A stretch of DNA of 64,000 bases from Harmothoe impar (taxonomy: Eukaryota > Annelida > Polychaeta > Phyllodocida > Polynoidae): the NCBI GenBank assembly GCA_947462335.1, contig OX381717.1:17971166-18035165 (forward strand), in the 5' to 3' direction. Both the position numbers and the translations under genes were made by a program. The notes under the pieces are model-generated. The model did no database searches and was not told the DNA's origin. It saw only the letters and a list, made by a program, of their open reading frames with translations. This document shows, one piece after another, positions 1-12,600 of this stretch (positions are counted from its first letter, which is position 1; the number at the start of each line of letters is the position of its first letter).

Positions 1-411
1 CCATCTACTAACAGTGTAGCCCTTATCTGATAGTAATACCACATTTCATGCATTTATGTCATTTAGATACCGATAAAATCACATTTTTACTACTTTAATT
101 TTAAATAACAAGTAATGATACAAAATTAAGGGTGCTAGTTACAATACTGTCACATTTTGCCCAAAAAAAGTAATACCAGTAATGATATTGAATTGGAGAT
201 GATAAGATCAGAAATGTGTTTTAATGGTTGGGTTTAGCAGGGGGGGGGTGGCTAAGAGGGGGTGTGGCTTATTGGACATGGCTTGACATCAACCCTTTCA
301 CACCTACTCCCCACCCCCTGGGACTACCCTCCCTTAACCCCCTACCATTACCCCCCTTCCTTTTTAACCATTTAGGGGTGTGGCAGAGTGCTTCAATGCA
401 TGCTATACCCT

Positions 412-741
412 TTGGTCAGCATGATGCATGGATGCGGCACTGCCGACCTATGATGCATTCATGTTATCATGCCTCTCTTTTCAGGAGAAATCTGCACTTT
501 TGTAAAATGAAAGACCTGCTCCAGAAGTCGTCAAGGGAAGATCCCCCCCCCCCCATATGCCTCCTTTTCCTCACAAAAAAGTGAGATGCATCATCTATCG
601 ACTCTTAAAGACTGATACACTCCCTACGGATGGGCATAATCTAGAGGCATGATGCACCAATGCAGTGACAAGTTACCCGCCGACTCTGCATTGGTGCATC
701 ATGACGAGCCTAGATGCATCATGCTGCCCTTAAATAGTTAC
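412..741. repeat. Two fragments of the palindromic GATGCATGAATGCAGC MITE family
   Basis: Positions 412-475 carry one hairpin arm pair of the family (CATGATGCATG...GATGCATTCATG). Positions 600-741 carry a second, starting at a decayed terminus (CTCTTAAAGAC) with a hairpin whose arms read GATGCACCAATGCAG and CTGCATTGGTGCATC. Both are degenerate. Confidence 0.6.
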
Positions 742-1941
742 CACCCTCTACCCCGTCCATTACGACAGCGTTACCCCAACACGTCACTACGTCACACAAT
801 TAGCTCCCAGTCCTGTTTTTACGTCCCACTGTGTCTTTGAGGCCCTTTCCGCTTCCCATTAGCCGGTTCCGTATTTTGGCCCCATTGTGCCCGTGCCCGG
901 TGGCCTCTGCCCCCCCCCCCCCCACACACACACCCTTACTGTCCCTACCCCCTATTCTGTAGGCTCGTGGCAGGCCGTACGCCCGACCCTTACCTCCCAT
1001 GGTTACCGTGCGGACACGGCCACTCACCACAGACCCATACAGGGGCACCTGCCCCACCCCACCGTATCTGTCATGGTGGTAAAATGTGCCTCTACATGGG
1101 TAAAATTCGACGGACATGGTCAAAGAAGCTGTCTTAAAAGCTGTATGATAAAGGCCCTTTAAAAAATCGACACAGGCGACACAGACATTTTAAAAATCGA
1201 CGGACACAGTGTTATTTTAAAATATAATCTGACACACTCGACATTTCGGGTACCCATGTACAGGAACTAAAATGCAACGAAATCTTGATAGGAAGCATGT
1301 ATGAGTGCAGTGCTAAATATGAATTAATAGTAACTGCAATCCATCATCCTGTGTGTATTTACGTCTTGTACGTGACTCACTCAGCTTTCTTTTGATACCA
1401 AACATGCCTATATAGGGTGCGGCTTATACACGAGTTTAAGGCTCCCTCTACGACTTATATCATCTGTCAAAGTTAGGGGTGCAGTTAATACACGTCACTT
1501 AGTGAGTTCTTATTTCCACTTGCGCTACTTCCGCCGCCAAGTGCCACACGTCAAGTCAGTAAGATGTCCAGGTACCCCCCCCCCCCCACCCGCCCCAGTT
1601 GTGGTGTCACCTTCTAAACGACCCTATAGATAATTGTGTTTCCTATGGACTCCCCTCCCCCGCCTCCTTTCACATGGGGTATACCTGACATTTTTAAAGT
1701 GACCTGCAGTTTTCAATTTTGAATAATGCGATAAACTGCTTAAAAGATGGAAATTTGTGCAACATTCAGCCAAGGATTTATATATCTCTTTTAACACGAA
1801 ACACACACGTTGTAATCTTACTATTTAAAAGTATTTATATTTATCACCTTATCAGCTGTCACTAATCTAACCCCCGTCATCTGTTCCCCATTAGTATCTG
1901 ACTCCTTAATGCCGGGACGTGTCACACCGGTGACAGAGTCT

Positions 1942-2302
1942 GTACACTGATATTCCTAGGCTCCCTATACCCCCAACCTCTCAGTCACTAGTGCCTAACC
2001 TAGTTAGTCATTTTTTGGCTCCCTATACGACCAACCTAGATAAGTTATTATTGTCAGGTTGGTCACTACTGACCACCCACCTTAGTCTATTTGGTTCCAG
2101 GGGGAGCCACCGAGTGGTCATCACAGGTGGCCCCAACTAGTGGTATACAAATACAACACACCAATGATGGACCTAGGTTAGCCACTACTGACTGAACCCT
2201 TGGTCATTTTTGAATATAACTTTGCCATTGTGACTAACACTCATATGACCAACCTAGGTTAGTCTGTACTGACTAACCCTTTCAACCTATGGAATTTCAG
2301 TG
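1942..2302 (+). repeat. Dispersed repeat, copy A
   Basis: This 0.36-kb segment is nearly identical, in the same orientation, to 33,820-34,158. The second copy lacks about 20 bases near its start. Both begin at GTACACTGATATTCCTAGGC and end near TTTTCAGTG or ATTTCAGTG. The unit contains several short motifs of the type GACCAACCTAGGTTAGT. No open frame or terminal inverted repeat was recognised, so its class is unknown. Confidence 0.8.
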
Positions 2303-4400
2303 TATTGGTGTGTGGCAGGTTGGTTACCATGGCTACTTACCACCAGTCTGCACACAAACCGTTCCAAAGAGATGTCAATGACAATGTTGTCGACAATAAG
2401 TTTCGATGTGATAGAGGTTATTTGCTCTCTTTCTGAATCAGTTTCCAGACATGTTTTACTTTTTAATTAAACACGGGAGACAAGAATCCCCCCAGATTGA
2501 CATGACAAGGTCAAAAATTACCAAAACATCCCCAGATTTATCAAGCGAAGGTCAAAGGGTTCTTTCTCATATCATCCTCATTCTTAAATAGTCAGGGTCG
2601 GGTTTGGTGTGTTAGGGGTGCAAAGAGCAAAGGTTCCCACAGCTTTTTGACACCAAATCCTCCATATTCCCGCTATGTTTCCACCAGAAGTCGTCTGCCC
2701 CTTTGTACGGTAGTTCCCCGCCAGCCACAAGTGGCGCATGCGCAGTTAGAGAGGTACTGAGATAGAGAGAAGAGATGTTTGCCGTATTTACCCGTATTGT
2801 CCGTCCAGGTAACCTAAGTCATGGTACGTCATAGGGAGACGCTGGGAAAAGTCAACCAGCGTCCCTCTACACTGGGGCCCTGTGTGGTCAGGTTTACTGT
2901 GTAAAGGCACAGAGGCTGGTAGCACGGGCGGGTATAGGGGTATTTGTGAGGAGAGAATGTTCCATATTGGGTAGGGAGATTGACTTTCTCAGGCATATTT
3001 ATAGCAATCTCTACAATACTACTGCATGTTCATAGCAGATTATACACGTATGGTCTAAATGTTAAAGGACCGCGTAAGGCCGGGCGTAAGGCCACAAAAG
3101 GACATAGTATACTAAAGCACTATACTTACTTTGGCACAAAATTTGTGTTTGTTATGTAATTCTTTGAGGGGTTTTTGTAAACAATGGCCCCGCCCCATCC
3201 CCCTTTCTCAAAATCCTGGATCTGCCCCGTCTGTGTTCCGGTGGCTTATAATGAGAAACACCTCTGGAGGCTCACCGCTGACGCTTATGGGATGAGACTT
3301 GTGTAGACATTGATGCACAGATGGGCCCCACTTGTAGGGCCCCTCAACACACAGATAAACCCACATGGGGAGGTTAAACGTTGGGGCTGCTTAGTGTTGA
3401 CCTAAGCGGCCCTGTAGGGGCGGCCTGTGACATGGAGAGGGGTGGGAATGCCCAAGGTCAAACTCAGAATGGTATTTTAGTTTTGTCTTTGGTACTTGAC
3501 TTTTGAAATGTATACTGGCTCATCATTGAAACTTGCAGGTGTTGTTGCATAAATATGGGGGCCTGTGGGTTTGATACTTTGAGAAATGTTCATTTATAAA
3601 CAATGATTTGTTTGATTTAGGTCCATCATTTATTTGACCTTGTTTGCCACTCTTTGCGAATTATGTGAAATTAAATCGAAACTGGACAAATAAATAGGGG
3701 ACATTGTGGGAAAAAGGGGAACTTAATTGACGCGATATTCCCATGTGTACTTAAAAAAAGAAGATAAATTTACCAGTTATAGCAAAGAAACATTGTTATA
3801 AATGCAAAAGGCCTTCCAATATTGCTTATGTAAAGATATATACGGTCGGTATATATAGGGCTGTATTTCTCGGATTAAACCATCCTTGTCAAACTTTGAG
3901 AAGAGTAATAAATTTGTCAATATTGAATGAAGGCATTTAACGCCTGGGACATGCCCCTTTTTGTCTGAAAGCACTCCAGGTTTGTACCAATAAATCTGCC
4001 TAATTCTTGAGGACAAAAACCACCAGCGCATACAACTAAGGGCAAACAGAGTGTTATAAAAAAAAACATCCTACATGCTACAATTCATCACTTTTTATTA
4101 ATGAACTATACCCATATTCTATAGGGCCACCTGCATATGGGAGCATTTGTCAAGGAAATTAACCAAGATATTGGGTGAAAAAAAGGGACAAAAAATGGCA
4201 GAAAGGCTCCTGAATGACACAAAAACGATGACTAATTGGACGTTCTCCAGTGTCACGGCTGATGTCAGAGCTTTGGGTTTTGTTTAACGTCAGGTGCATG
4301 TTTTGGTCTTTATTCCTTTTTTTCTGCCATTTTGGGGCTTTTTTTCTTGGCTCGTGTCGGCCCTTTATTACTGTCTCAAGGAAGTCAATCATCTGTCTTA

Positions 4401-4437
4401 GACGTCATGTGACGTCACCAGGGTGACGTGACGTCAC
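4401..4437. promoter_or_regulatory. Cluster of CRE-like TGACGTCA motifs
   Basis: Three CRE-type cores lie within 37 bp (GACGTCATGTGACGTCACC, then GTGACGTGACGTCAC). They are candidate CREB/ATF sites by motif only. No promoter or gene start is recognised beside them. Confidence 0.25.
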
Positions 4438-6424
4438 AGGGGGTTAACTGCAGTGTATTGTGGGGGTTGCGTCAGCGCTATTGTCACATAGTAACCCCTT
4501 ATTATCGCCCAACTCCCTCCTTTATCGCTCACCCTCCTCCCTACAGCTCTCCCTCTCATATTACAATCTTTAACTTTTTCAATATCTAGAAATATTTTCT
4601 AACATCTAGACCCTATTCCGCATTTCCTAGTGCCATTTTAGGAGTTTCATTCAGTTTATTGGCGTAGTTTTAGTGAAATAAATTATATCAATTATTTGAG
4701 TAAATGTGTATGAAATGAAATATAATCTGGGATTTTTAAGTTTCGAAATATGCGACAAGGGACTATCAATATGGGAATGGGTTGGTGTGTGTGTGTGAGG
4801 GGGGGGGGCGTCTTGGGCGCTGCTCATGCGCGACATTCTCTATTCATCTGTTCACACTCCGCCTACACACTTACCCCTCCCCCCCCACCCCCCCCCCCCC
4901 ATCTTCCACCCACCCTAACCCCTCCCTTAAACACCACTCTCAGATAACATTAACCCTTAACCTACAAACCACCCAACTGTGACCCCTGTCATGGGGTTTG
5001 TTTATTTGGCATTAAGAAGGACAGGTTAAGTCACTATTCCATATACAGAGCCTATCACCAACGATGGGTAGATATCTCTAAAGGTAATTAAATATCTTTG
5101 ATACTTAAGGTAGTTAATATGAAAGAAGTGGTTTGGGGGTGGGGGGATTCTCCTCAACCCGAATACCCTAGTTAGGTAGTGTATCCTAAGCCCTAACCCC
5201 TTGCCATATAAAGACAGTTAGCGGTAACCTTTACTTTATAACCCACACTTGACCTCTGTTACATCGATGGTTGAGTACTAGTATATCACTTGATATCAAA
5301 TAGCTCTATATAGAGTAAGCCATAGCATTGACACATAGGTAGAAGAAAACTGGGGGTATAGTGGGGTATTAACCCTTTGGCCTTCAAATTAAAATCTTAA
5401 CTCTCCCCCATTCTTCACCACCCTCCCCCAACAGGTGGTAGGGGCCATGCATCCCCCCTACCACCCTCCTCCCATCCCCCCCCCCCCCCCACCACCATCC
5501 CGCACATCATCAAAACATTACCTGTCAAGACGGTCCCAACCCGCGACCGGCTGAAGAATGACGGGGCACGTAAAAAACATGCATGTTACGTAAAAAGCAC
5601 GCAACTTTAGACAAAACCGCAGAACCCCCAGATTGTTCAAGACACAAATACCACCTTTTTTCCTTTGCGGAAAATGATAAAAAGCCCCTGCCCCCCACCA
5701 TGGTAACATATGGCGCACGACAACTCCCCCGTCTCTATATCCCACTTACAGACAATATAGACATGCATGTGCAACTTTTTCTTCATTTTTCTATTTTTTT
5801 GTCTCGTTTTCTGTCATCACAGTTTGTAAAAAATGGTGAAGAGTCGTCACAGTTTGAGTCAATAATGGTGAAGTCGGATTCTTTTATGCCGGTTCCTCTT
5901 TCAGGTTCTTCGCTCATTGCAGGTAATTTGCCAGGTTTGTTTACAGGACACGAAGGGGGAACTATGTAATTTTTATCATTTTTCTTTCAAATTATCTTTT
6001 TTCCCGTGAAGAATCCAGGTTAATTGCCCAATTAGAGAGATAAAATATGAGGTATAACAATAAGAGCTGTAGTGTAGAATATTGCTTACAAAAACAGGTA
6101 CCTGATATTGTTACTGTTTATCCATCCCTTTTCTATAACCTGACAACGAAAATAGTCCATTTAAACAAAGCCTAGAACCAATATATATGGGAATATCCCT
6201 GTTCTTTATTGGTTTATATAAGTTGACTTGGGAACACTTGGGTTTAGTATTTCACATAGAAACATTCAGCACAATTCTAAGCATTCTGAAATAGAACCTG
6301 GCATAAATCTATTCCGACACTTTTTTAGCACTGTACTTTCCTAAAGTCAACCAGCTTTGAATATTTAAAAATATTATTATGAAATAAATTTAACCATTTA
6401 ATGCAGACATTTTTCATTTTTGAA

Positions 6425-6522
6425 TACAGCTCTGACGAGTTACTCACCATGTCTGCATTCATGCATCATGCCGACCAATGGAATGATGCATTAATGCACT
6501 ATGCCATCATCAAAGGGTTAAT
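6425..6522. repeat. Palindromic MITE fragment (right half)
   Basis: It carries one hairpin pair and the right terminus: GCATTCATGCATCATGCCGA followed by GATGCATTAATGCACTATGC and a decayed CATCAAAGGGTTAA end. Confidence 0.65.
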
Positions 6523-6567
6523 AACTTTAATATATTAAAGTAAAAGTCAGTAAACTTTTCTACTTAC

Positions 6568-6675
6568 GAGAGGAGATGGGTCCGAGTTGGAGATGAGGTA
6601 GTTCAGGAAGACAGCGAGGTGCGACGGTTTCCGCTTCAACGCGTTCAGGTCGCTGAACGGGCCGTGCTCCTCCAT
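6568..6675 (-). CDS. ARHGEF11/12: RhoGEF exon: start of the RGS-like domain
   Basis: The 108-bp exon (36 codons, phase 0-0) is bounded by acceptor TTTTTCCAG and donor GTAAGTAG on the minus strand. It encodes a peptide beginning MEEHGPFSDLNAL and ending SNSDPSPL. It matches the first helices of the RGS-like domain of ARHGEF11/12, where a 'LKSRPAHL.VFL' type core is conserved; here it reads LKRKPSHLAVFL. It is the most diagnostic exon of the gene. The following RGS-like exons are not in the window. Confidence 0.9.
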
Positions 6676-9600
6676 CTGGAAAAACACATACGGTATTTTA
6701 AAACTAAACTTTTCTTTCTTTTTTTTAAGTTGTTTTCTTGTCCATACCATAATGGTAAGATTTATAAGTACAATCCAAAAAAGTATGTTTGAATAAAGTG
6801 CAATTTTGTGCCTTGCTCTTCAAAATCTTTTCTTTCTAATTCAAGCTCGATTCTTTTTCGAAATAATAAATGGTAGAGAGATGACACTCCCTGGTCAACA
6901 ATTAAAGTGTGGGAAAACTTTCAACTGTAGTCGAATTTCGGAAGAAAATAAATATATATTACATTTTGTAATACCATGGACCTAAATACATTAGGAATTC
7001 ATAGAAAAGTAGGAAATATGACATCTCTGGTTGCAAGATACAATTTTTGAGTCATTTCAACAGCTTTCCATGTTTTCGTGACCAGGCTCACGCGGCAGTG
7101 TTAAATCTGATAATAATCAGGTTGATTGTAAGTATGCCTATTTGATTCAAATTCTGCTAAAAAAGTGTACTTCCCCTAATTGTATTGTTCTGTGGATAAA
7201 GCATTCAGATGTTATATGTCTCCAGTTTGCGTGTAGAGTATTAAAAGTAGTGCAGATATCTAGAGATAGATCATATGTGGGTATAAGCTGCTATTGCTAC
7301 AGCCTGTGCATAATACAACTACTGTAATAACTAATGGTGATTCATAATTCCCTTCTGCTAGATCCAGGCACGTGAAGAATGTGGGTGAATTAATCGGTGG
7401 GTGAATAAACTAATAGTTTAGCCGGTCATCCACTGCCGCGAATTTGTTGCGAGTGCACCCGTACGAGAGAGGCTTGCGAGTACACTCGCAGAAATCAAAA
7501 CTTTTATATTTCTGCGAATTTACTCGCAGGTCGCACAACCCTCGCGACTTTGTCGTCGCAGGTACTCGCAGCAGCTGATCCACTGCTGGAACGTTTTCTC
7601 CGTGTTTACACGCACACGTGTCATTCGCAGCTAATTCGCAGCTAATTCCCGGCAGTGGATCACCGCCTTTTGTGTGTTTGTGCAATGTACATTGATACAT
7701 CAAATGAGGTCTTACACTAACGTCTATGGGGCACACAGGGGGTTGAGGGGAGTGTATGTACTGTGATGTGCTAAGGCCAAAAAAGAAAAAGGTTTGTTTC
7801 AGGTAACATGTGCAGAAAATGTAGGGTCGGATTTATCTATTTTCTAACTTTTTTTTTAAAACATGAAAGTACTAGCCGGCTGGTCCGAAGACCCAAAAAT
7901 TGACCAAAAAAGGGTAAAATACGAAAATTGCATAAAAAAAACATAGTGTCGGCCCTGTTTTGATAGGCTCGGTCGGGTGACCTGAAACAAACCTTTTTTT
8001 CTGGCTAAAGGTCATCAATGACAGTTTAGTTTTTGTAAATTGATTTGTGAACAGAACGTACACAGGCTTAACACAGAACTGGTTGAAAGGGTTAACGCCA
8101 AGGAGTGAGATTTTACAAGGTTTAGAGAAGAAAGTGTGGGTTTACAAGGTGGGGGCATTGAAGGTTTAAAGACAATGTGTAAGGGTTTACAGGCCGTGAG
8201 GCATTGATGGTGAAAAGTGAAGTTGTGGACATTAATGGTCAAAGACAACGAGTGATTCTATAAGTTGTAGACAGTAAAGGGTGAGAGAGAGGAAGCGTGT
8301 GATAGTCAAAGTAACTACAAATGTATAGTGTGAGCTTGTACAAGGAGTGAGGTATAAGTCATTTAAGGGCCGCATAGCGCATTAATGCCTTATTCTCTTT
8401 GTCGTCATGATACATGAATGCAGCCCGAGCGAGGTACTCGGTAGGGCTGCACTAAAATATCATGCTGTTAAGGATTAACCCTGATGCTGCATGAATGCAG
8501 CCCTGGCGAGTTATTCGCCAGGGCTGCATTCATGCATTATGGTGACAAGGACATGATGTATTAATGCATTGTGCCGTCTTGAAAAGGTTAATACGCAATG
8601 CCCTTGATATCATGATGCAGTAATGCAGCCCTGGCAATTCTACACACCAAGACTGCATTAGTGTATCATGGCGACAAAAGGGCATTGCATATTAAAGCAC
8701 TATGCAGCACTTAAAGGTTAGTAACAAAGTGAGATAATACAGGAGGTGTGACATGAAGGGTTAAGACAATGCAGGCACCTCTTTGTCGACGACTCTCGGC
8801 AGGGACGGGAAGGGGTTCGCGATCACCTGTTCTGGGGTCTGTAGGAACCAAGGTCAAGGCTTTGAGGACGGCATGTCACCAAAACATGACATTTGTCGGG
8901 ATGATGCACCAATGCAGCCCCGGCGAGTAACTCGCCAGTGCTGCATCGGTGCATCATGCCGACCCTAAGGGAGCGTCTCAACGCCATAGTGTCGGCATGG
9001 TGCTTAATTGCAGCAGTGGCGAGTTTCTCGCCAGTGCTGCATTCATGCATCATGCAGACCCTTCGGGGTTGTTTCAACCCCATAGTGTCGGCATGATGCT
9101 TGATTGCAGCAGTGGCGAGTTACTCACCGGTGCTGCATTGGTGCATCACGCCGACCCTACGGGAGTGTCTCAACCCCGTAGTGTCGGTATGAAGCTTGAT
9201 TGCAGCACTGACCAGAGTTATTCTTCAGCGCTGCATTCATGCATCATGACGACCACGGGTATGATGCATTAATGCACTATGCCGTCCTTAAAGGGTTACA
9301 TCAGTCAGCACAGGGGCACGTAACAGGGGTGAACAGGACACAGACTTCCACTGTTAGTACTAGATGTAACTTGTTAGCGCTTGGATGCAAGATATAGGCC
9401 TAGAACTTATTCTCACTAAATCGATACAGATTCAAAATTTATGACCGACTGACGTCTATGACCGGCTCGTATCTATGACCAGCATGTCCTTCAAATGCAC
9501 TGTCACATAGGTAATTGGTGACTTTATACTCCATATATGATGTAAAAACTAATGCCTCCTCAGTCCAGACCACTTTATAGGCAGGGACAGTTTCAAAATA

Positions 9601-12600
9601 AGGGGTTCAAAGGGATTTATAGTCCCATTTTTAACCCGTTTTAACATTTTCTCACTATACCTGATTTTGGCTTGTTTCAAAGTGATGCTTTTGAATACAC
9701 ACTTTAAAAATTCCTAAAAATCGTAATTTTTCACCAGAAATCGTAATGGTCGTAATTTGGTTCAAAAATCGTAAAATTACGAGAAAATCGTAACACTTGG
9801 CATCCCTGCAAAGGGTGTGTGATTTCCTCCAGTTTTATTTAATTGGGGTATGCCGCCACAAGGGGCTGTCTTTTGGTAGATGTGGGCATAGTTGTCAGTC
9901 AGTCATAGACGTCAGCCGGTCATAGGTTTTGAACCTGTATCGAATTGGTGAAACTAACTCTAGTGCCATCGTAGTTGTAACTTGTTAGAGATTGGATGCA
10001 AAATATAGAATGATGAAGTGTGAATATAGGGTAAGAATGGAAATAGAAACGTTGTTATTTGGCTGTCAGGACCCTCTGAAGAAGGGCGCATGCTCGCCCA
10101 ACTTATTTTATACCCACACTGAAGTCTTTAAGAAAATATACTGAACAATTTTAGTTTAGAGGATCCGGATGCCAATTATCTCCTATGGGTTTGTTAGTCG
10201 AAAGTTAGATGTAGTTGAAAAAGTTGAAAATACGAGAGTAAAGATAAGATGTTCAGTGTGTGAAGTGGTATTGTGTTTTGTATGGATCTACCCCCCTCCC
10301 CCTGCCTCCTGAAATATAATATACTCCGATTTGAGCTCTGTACTACAGAGATTCGGTAGGTGATAAAAAGAAATACAACTTTCTCCACAATACAATATTG
10401 ATAATAGTATTTGTCGACTTTTAGAATAATTTTTGTAGTCTAATGAATGCTCTGCCCTCAGTGCATCATACCAACCCTTCAGGAGTGTATCACCCCCATA
10501 GGGTCGGCATGATGCATGAATGCAGCCCTGGCGAGTTACTCGCCAGGGCTGCATTCATGCATCATGACGACAAACATCATAAAAACATAGCGCATTAAAG
10601 CGGGCTAATGCTTGCTAATCTATCCTCATCTGTGAATAAAGATTAATTTATTTCTAAAAATAATTGTTAAAACTCACGGCTCCGTCCTCGTCTGTGGAGA
10701 AGTCGTCCTCTGCCCCCAGGATGTTGATGACCTGGTTGGGGCTGTAAGGGCCGCCCTCTGACGACGTCTGCTGCATCATGGGAATGATGGCCGGCCCGCC
10801 CTGAAACCACGCAACGTATATTACCGTATAAAACGTAGGTAACCTTATACCCAGGTAGCAGGTTCCTTAGTAGGGGCACCATTGCTTGATCTGGTAACTG
10901 GCGAGATAAGCACTGTTACAACAATCACAATGGGGACAGGGTGTTACATAATGCCCCCTAAGAAGTCCGCAGTGCAGGCCATGGAATTATCTCATTGGTT
11001 GATAATTCAACCGGCTACACGCCTATAAAACCTTAGTCATAATCAAAAAAACATATGTTACCGTATAAAAACCTTGGTCATAACCAAAAAATTGGGTGTC
11101 GATGTCGAACAATTATCTCTGGCTTGTTCTGAACCATTTTTGAAAATTACAGACGAGAAAATTTGGGAAAAAGATTTTGGGAGTATTTACTGACCATTTC
11201 AAAAATATTGGATGGTTTAGGGGTCAGGGTGGGTTGTTCAAGGTTGTCCTATTTTGCAAAAAAAATTTATATACCTATAAGCCAAAGTTTTTTTCTCTTA
11301 GATTCACATTTGGTTTATAAGCAGGGTAGGCTGTAACTGATTTACAGTTGTATAGAACTGGTACAGTAAAACCCTTCCTACTGGAAACTCTCGAGTGTAA
11401 CACGCCTTTCAGATATAGCATGCACCTTCAGCTTGGGATTTCACAACTTGAGATTAATTGATTGATTGATAATTCCCGTACCTCGTCATAATGTGCCGAG
11501 TCACCGTAGTCATCGGCCGAGTCAGAGAGCGGTCCGTCGTCCTTAGCGGGACTCGGGCTGTGGGGTGGGGGGTCACTCGGGTCCGTCACACAGGCCGGGA
11601 GGGACGTCGTCTGGGGGAGGAAAATACAAACATAACGTGTTATCTTAATTTGTGAAATAAGGAAATAATAACATTGCTTGTGTTGATTTGTATGTGAAAT
11701 AATCATAATCTATAACATTATCACACTTTTTTTCTAAACATAATTGTACTCATCCATCATGAACTTCAATATATAGTTTTGGTGATTAAAATGCATAGCA
11801 CCACTGCTTTCTACTATTTGAAATGATATATTAACGAAACGTACATATGAACTTCCTTCTTTGGTTTTCGATGATGATGATTTTATATTATTTCAAGTAT
11901 TTTAGTGTGGTCCCTTGTATCTATACAAAATATATATTCTCAAAATTGAACACTAGTATTCATTTATTTATTGAATAATCCTGTTAATCTTAGGGAGTGG
12001 TCATTTTTTAACAACAGGGGGGGTCGGTGGATTTTCGCGCGAACGGGTCGACATTTTTTTGGTCCCCCCACGGAAGGGGTCACAAATTTTTCGGTCCCCC
12101 CCCCTAGGTAGGTTGAAAATGAGCGCGGCCGACCCCTTTGAGCTATACTAACGCGCGGGCTTTTTCGCTAAAAAGGGGTGTAATTTTTTTGGTCCCCCCC
12201 TCAAGAGGGGTCCAAATTTTTTGGTCCCCCCCTTCAAGGGGTCCAAATTTTTTTGGTCCCCCCCCCAAATCCACCAACCCCCCCCCCCCCCCCTGTTGTT
12301 AAAAAATGACCACTCCCTTATACCACAAAATGTAAATTTCAGACAAACCATGTGCACAAGTTTTGAAACAATAGTGCTTCAAAATCCACCTTAAATCAAT
12401 TCCAAACAAATCCAAATGTGGACCTTAGCCTCGTTGAAGATTCAAAAAGGTTTTGTAAACACATAACAATCTTGTATTCAACTCCCAAAATTCCAAAAAC
12501 ATCAATCTGAAGAAACAAGAAAAGTGATGTAGCCATAATTAAACCCTAAATTAGTAGCTGACTGATTTCCTTCTCTCCCATGCGTTCCTGTTTTAACTCA

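Larger units (their letters stand above)
1..6567. other. Intronic or intergenic stretch without a recognised gene
   Basis: No open frame here resembles a known protein. The next exons of the minus-strand RhoGEF gene (rest of the RGS-like domain, DH and PH) would be expected in this direction but none was recognised, so they probably lie beyond position 1. The stretch holds C-rich runs (near 540, 900, 1570, 4880 and 5480), fragments of the palindromic MITE, one copy of a 0.36-kb dispersed repeat and a cluster of CRE-like sites. These are listed separately. Confidence 0.6.

Noticed and set aside
8783..9272. Open frames in both strands over the palindromic repeats, with CSTGELL-type motifs
   Set aside because: The same peptides recur at every MITE copy because the palindromes are open in several frames. 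Nothing suggests coding.
8400..9290. CRISPR-like array from regularly spaced palindromes
   Set aside because: The spacers are themselves repeated and palindromic, the family is dispersed throughout the window, and the DNA is eukaryotic.
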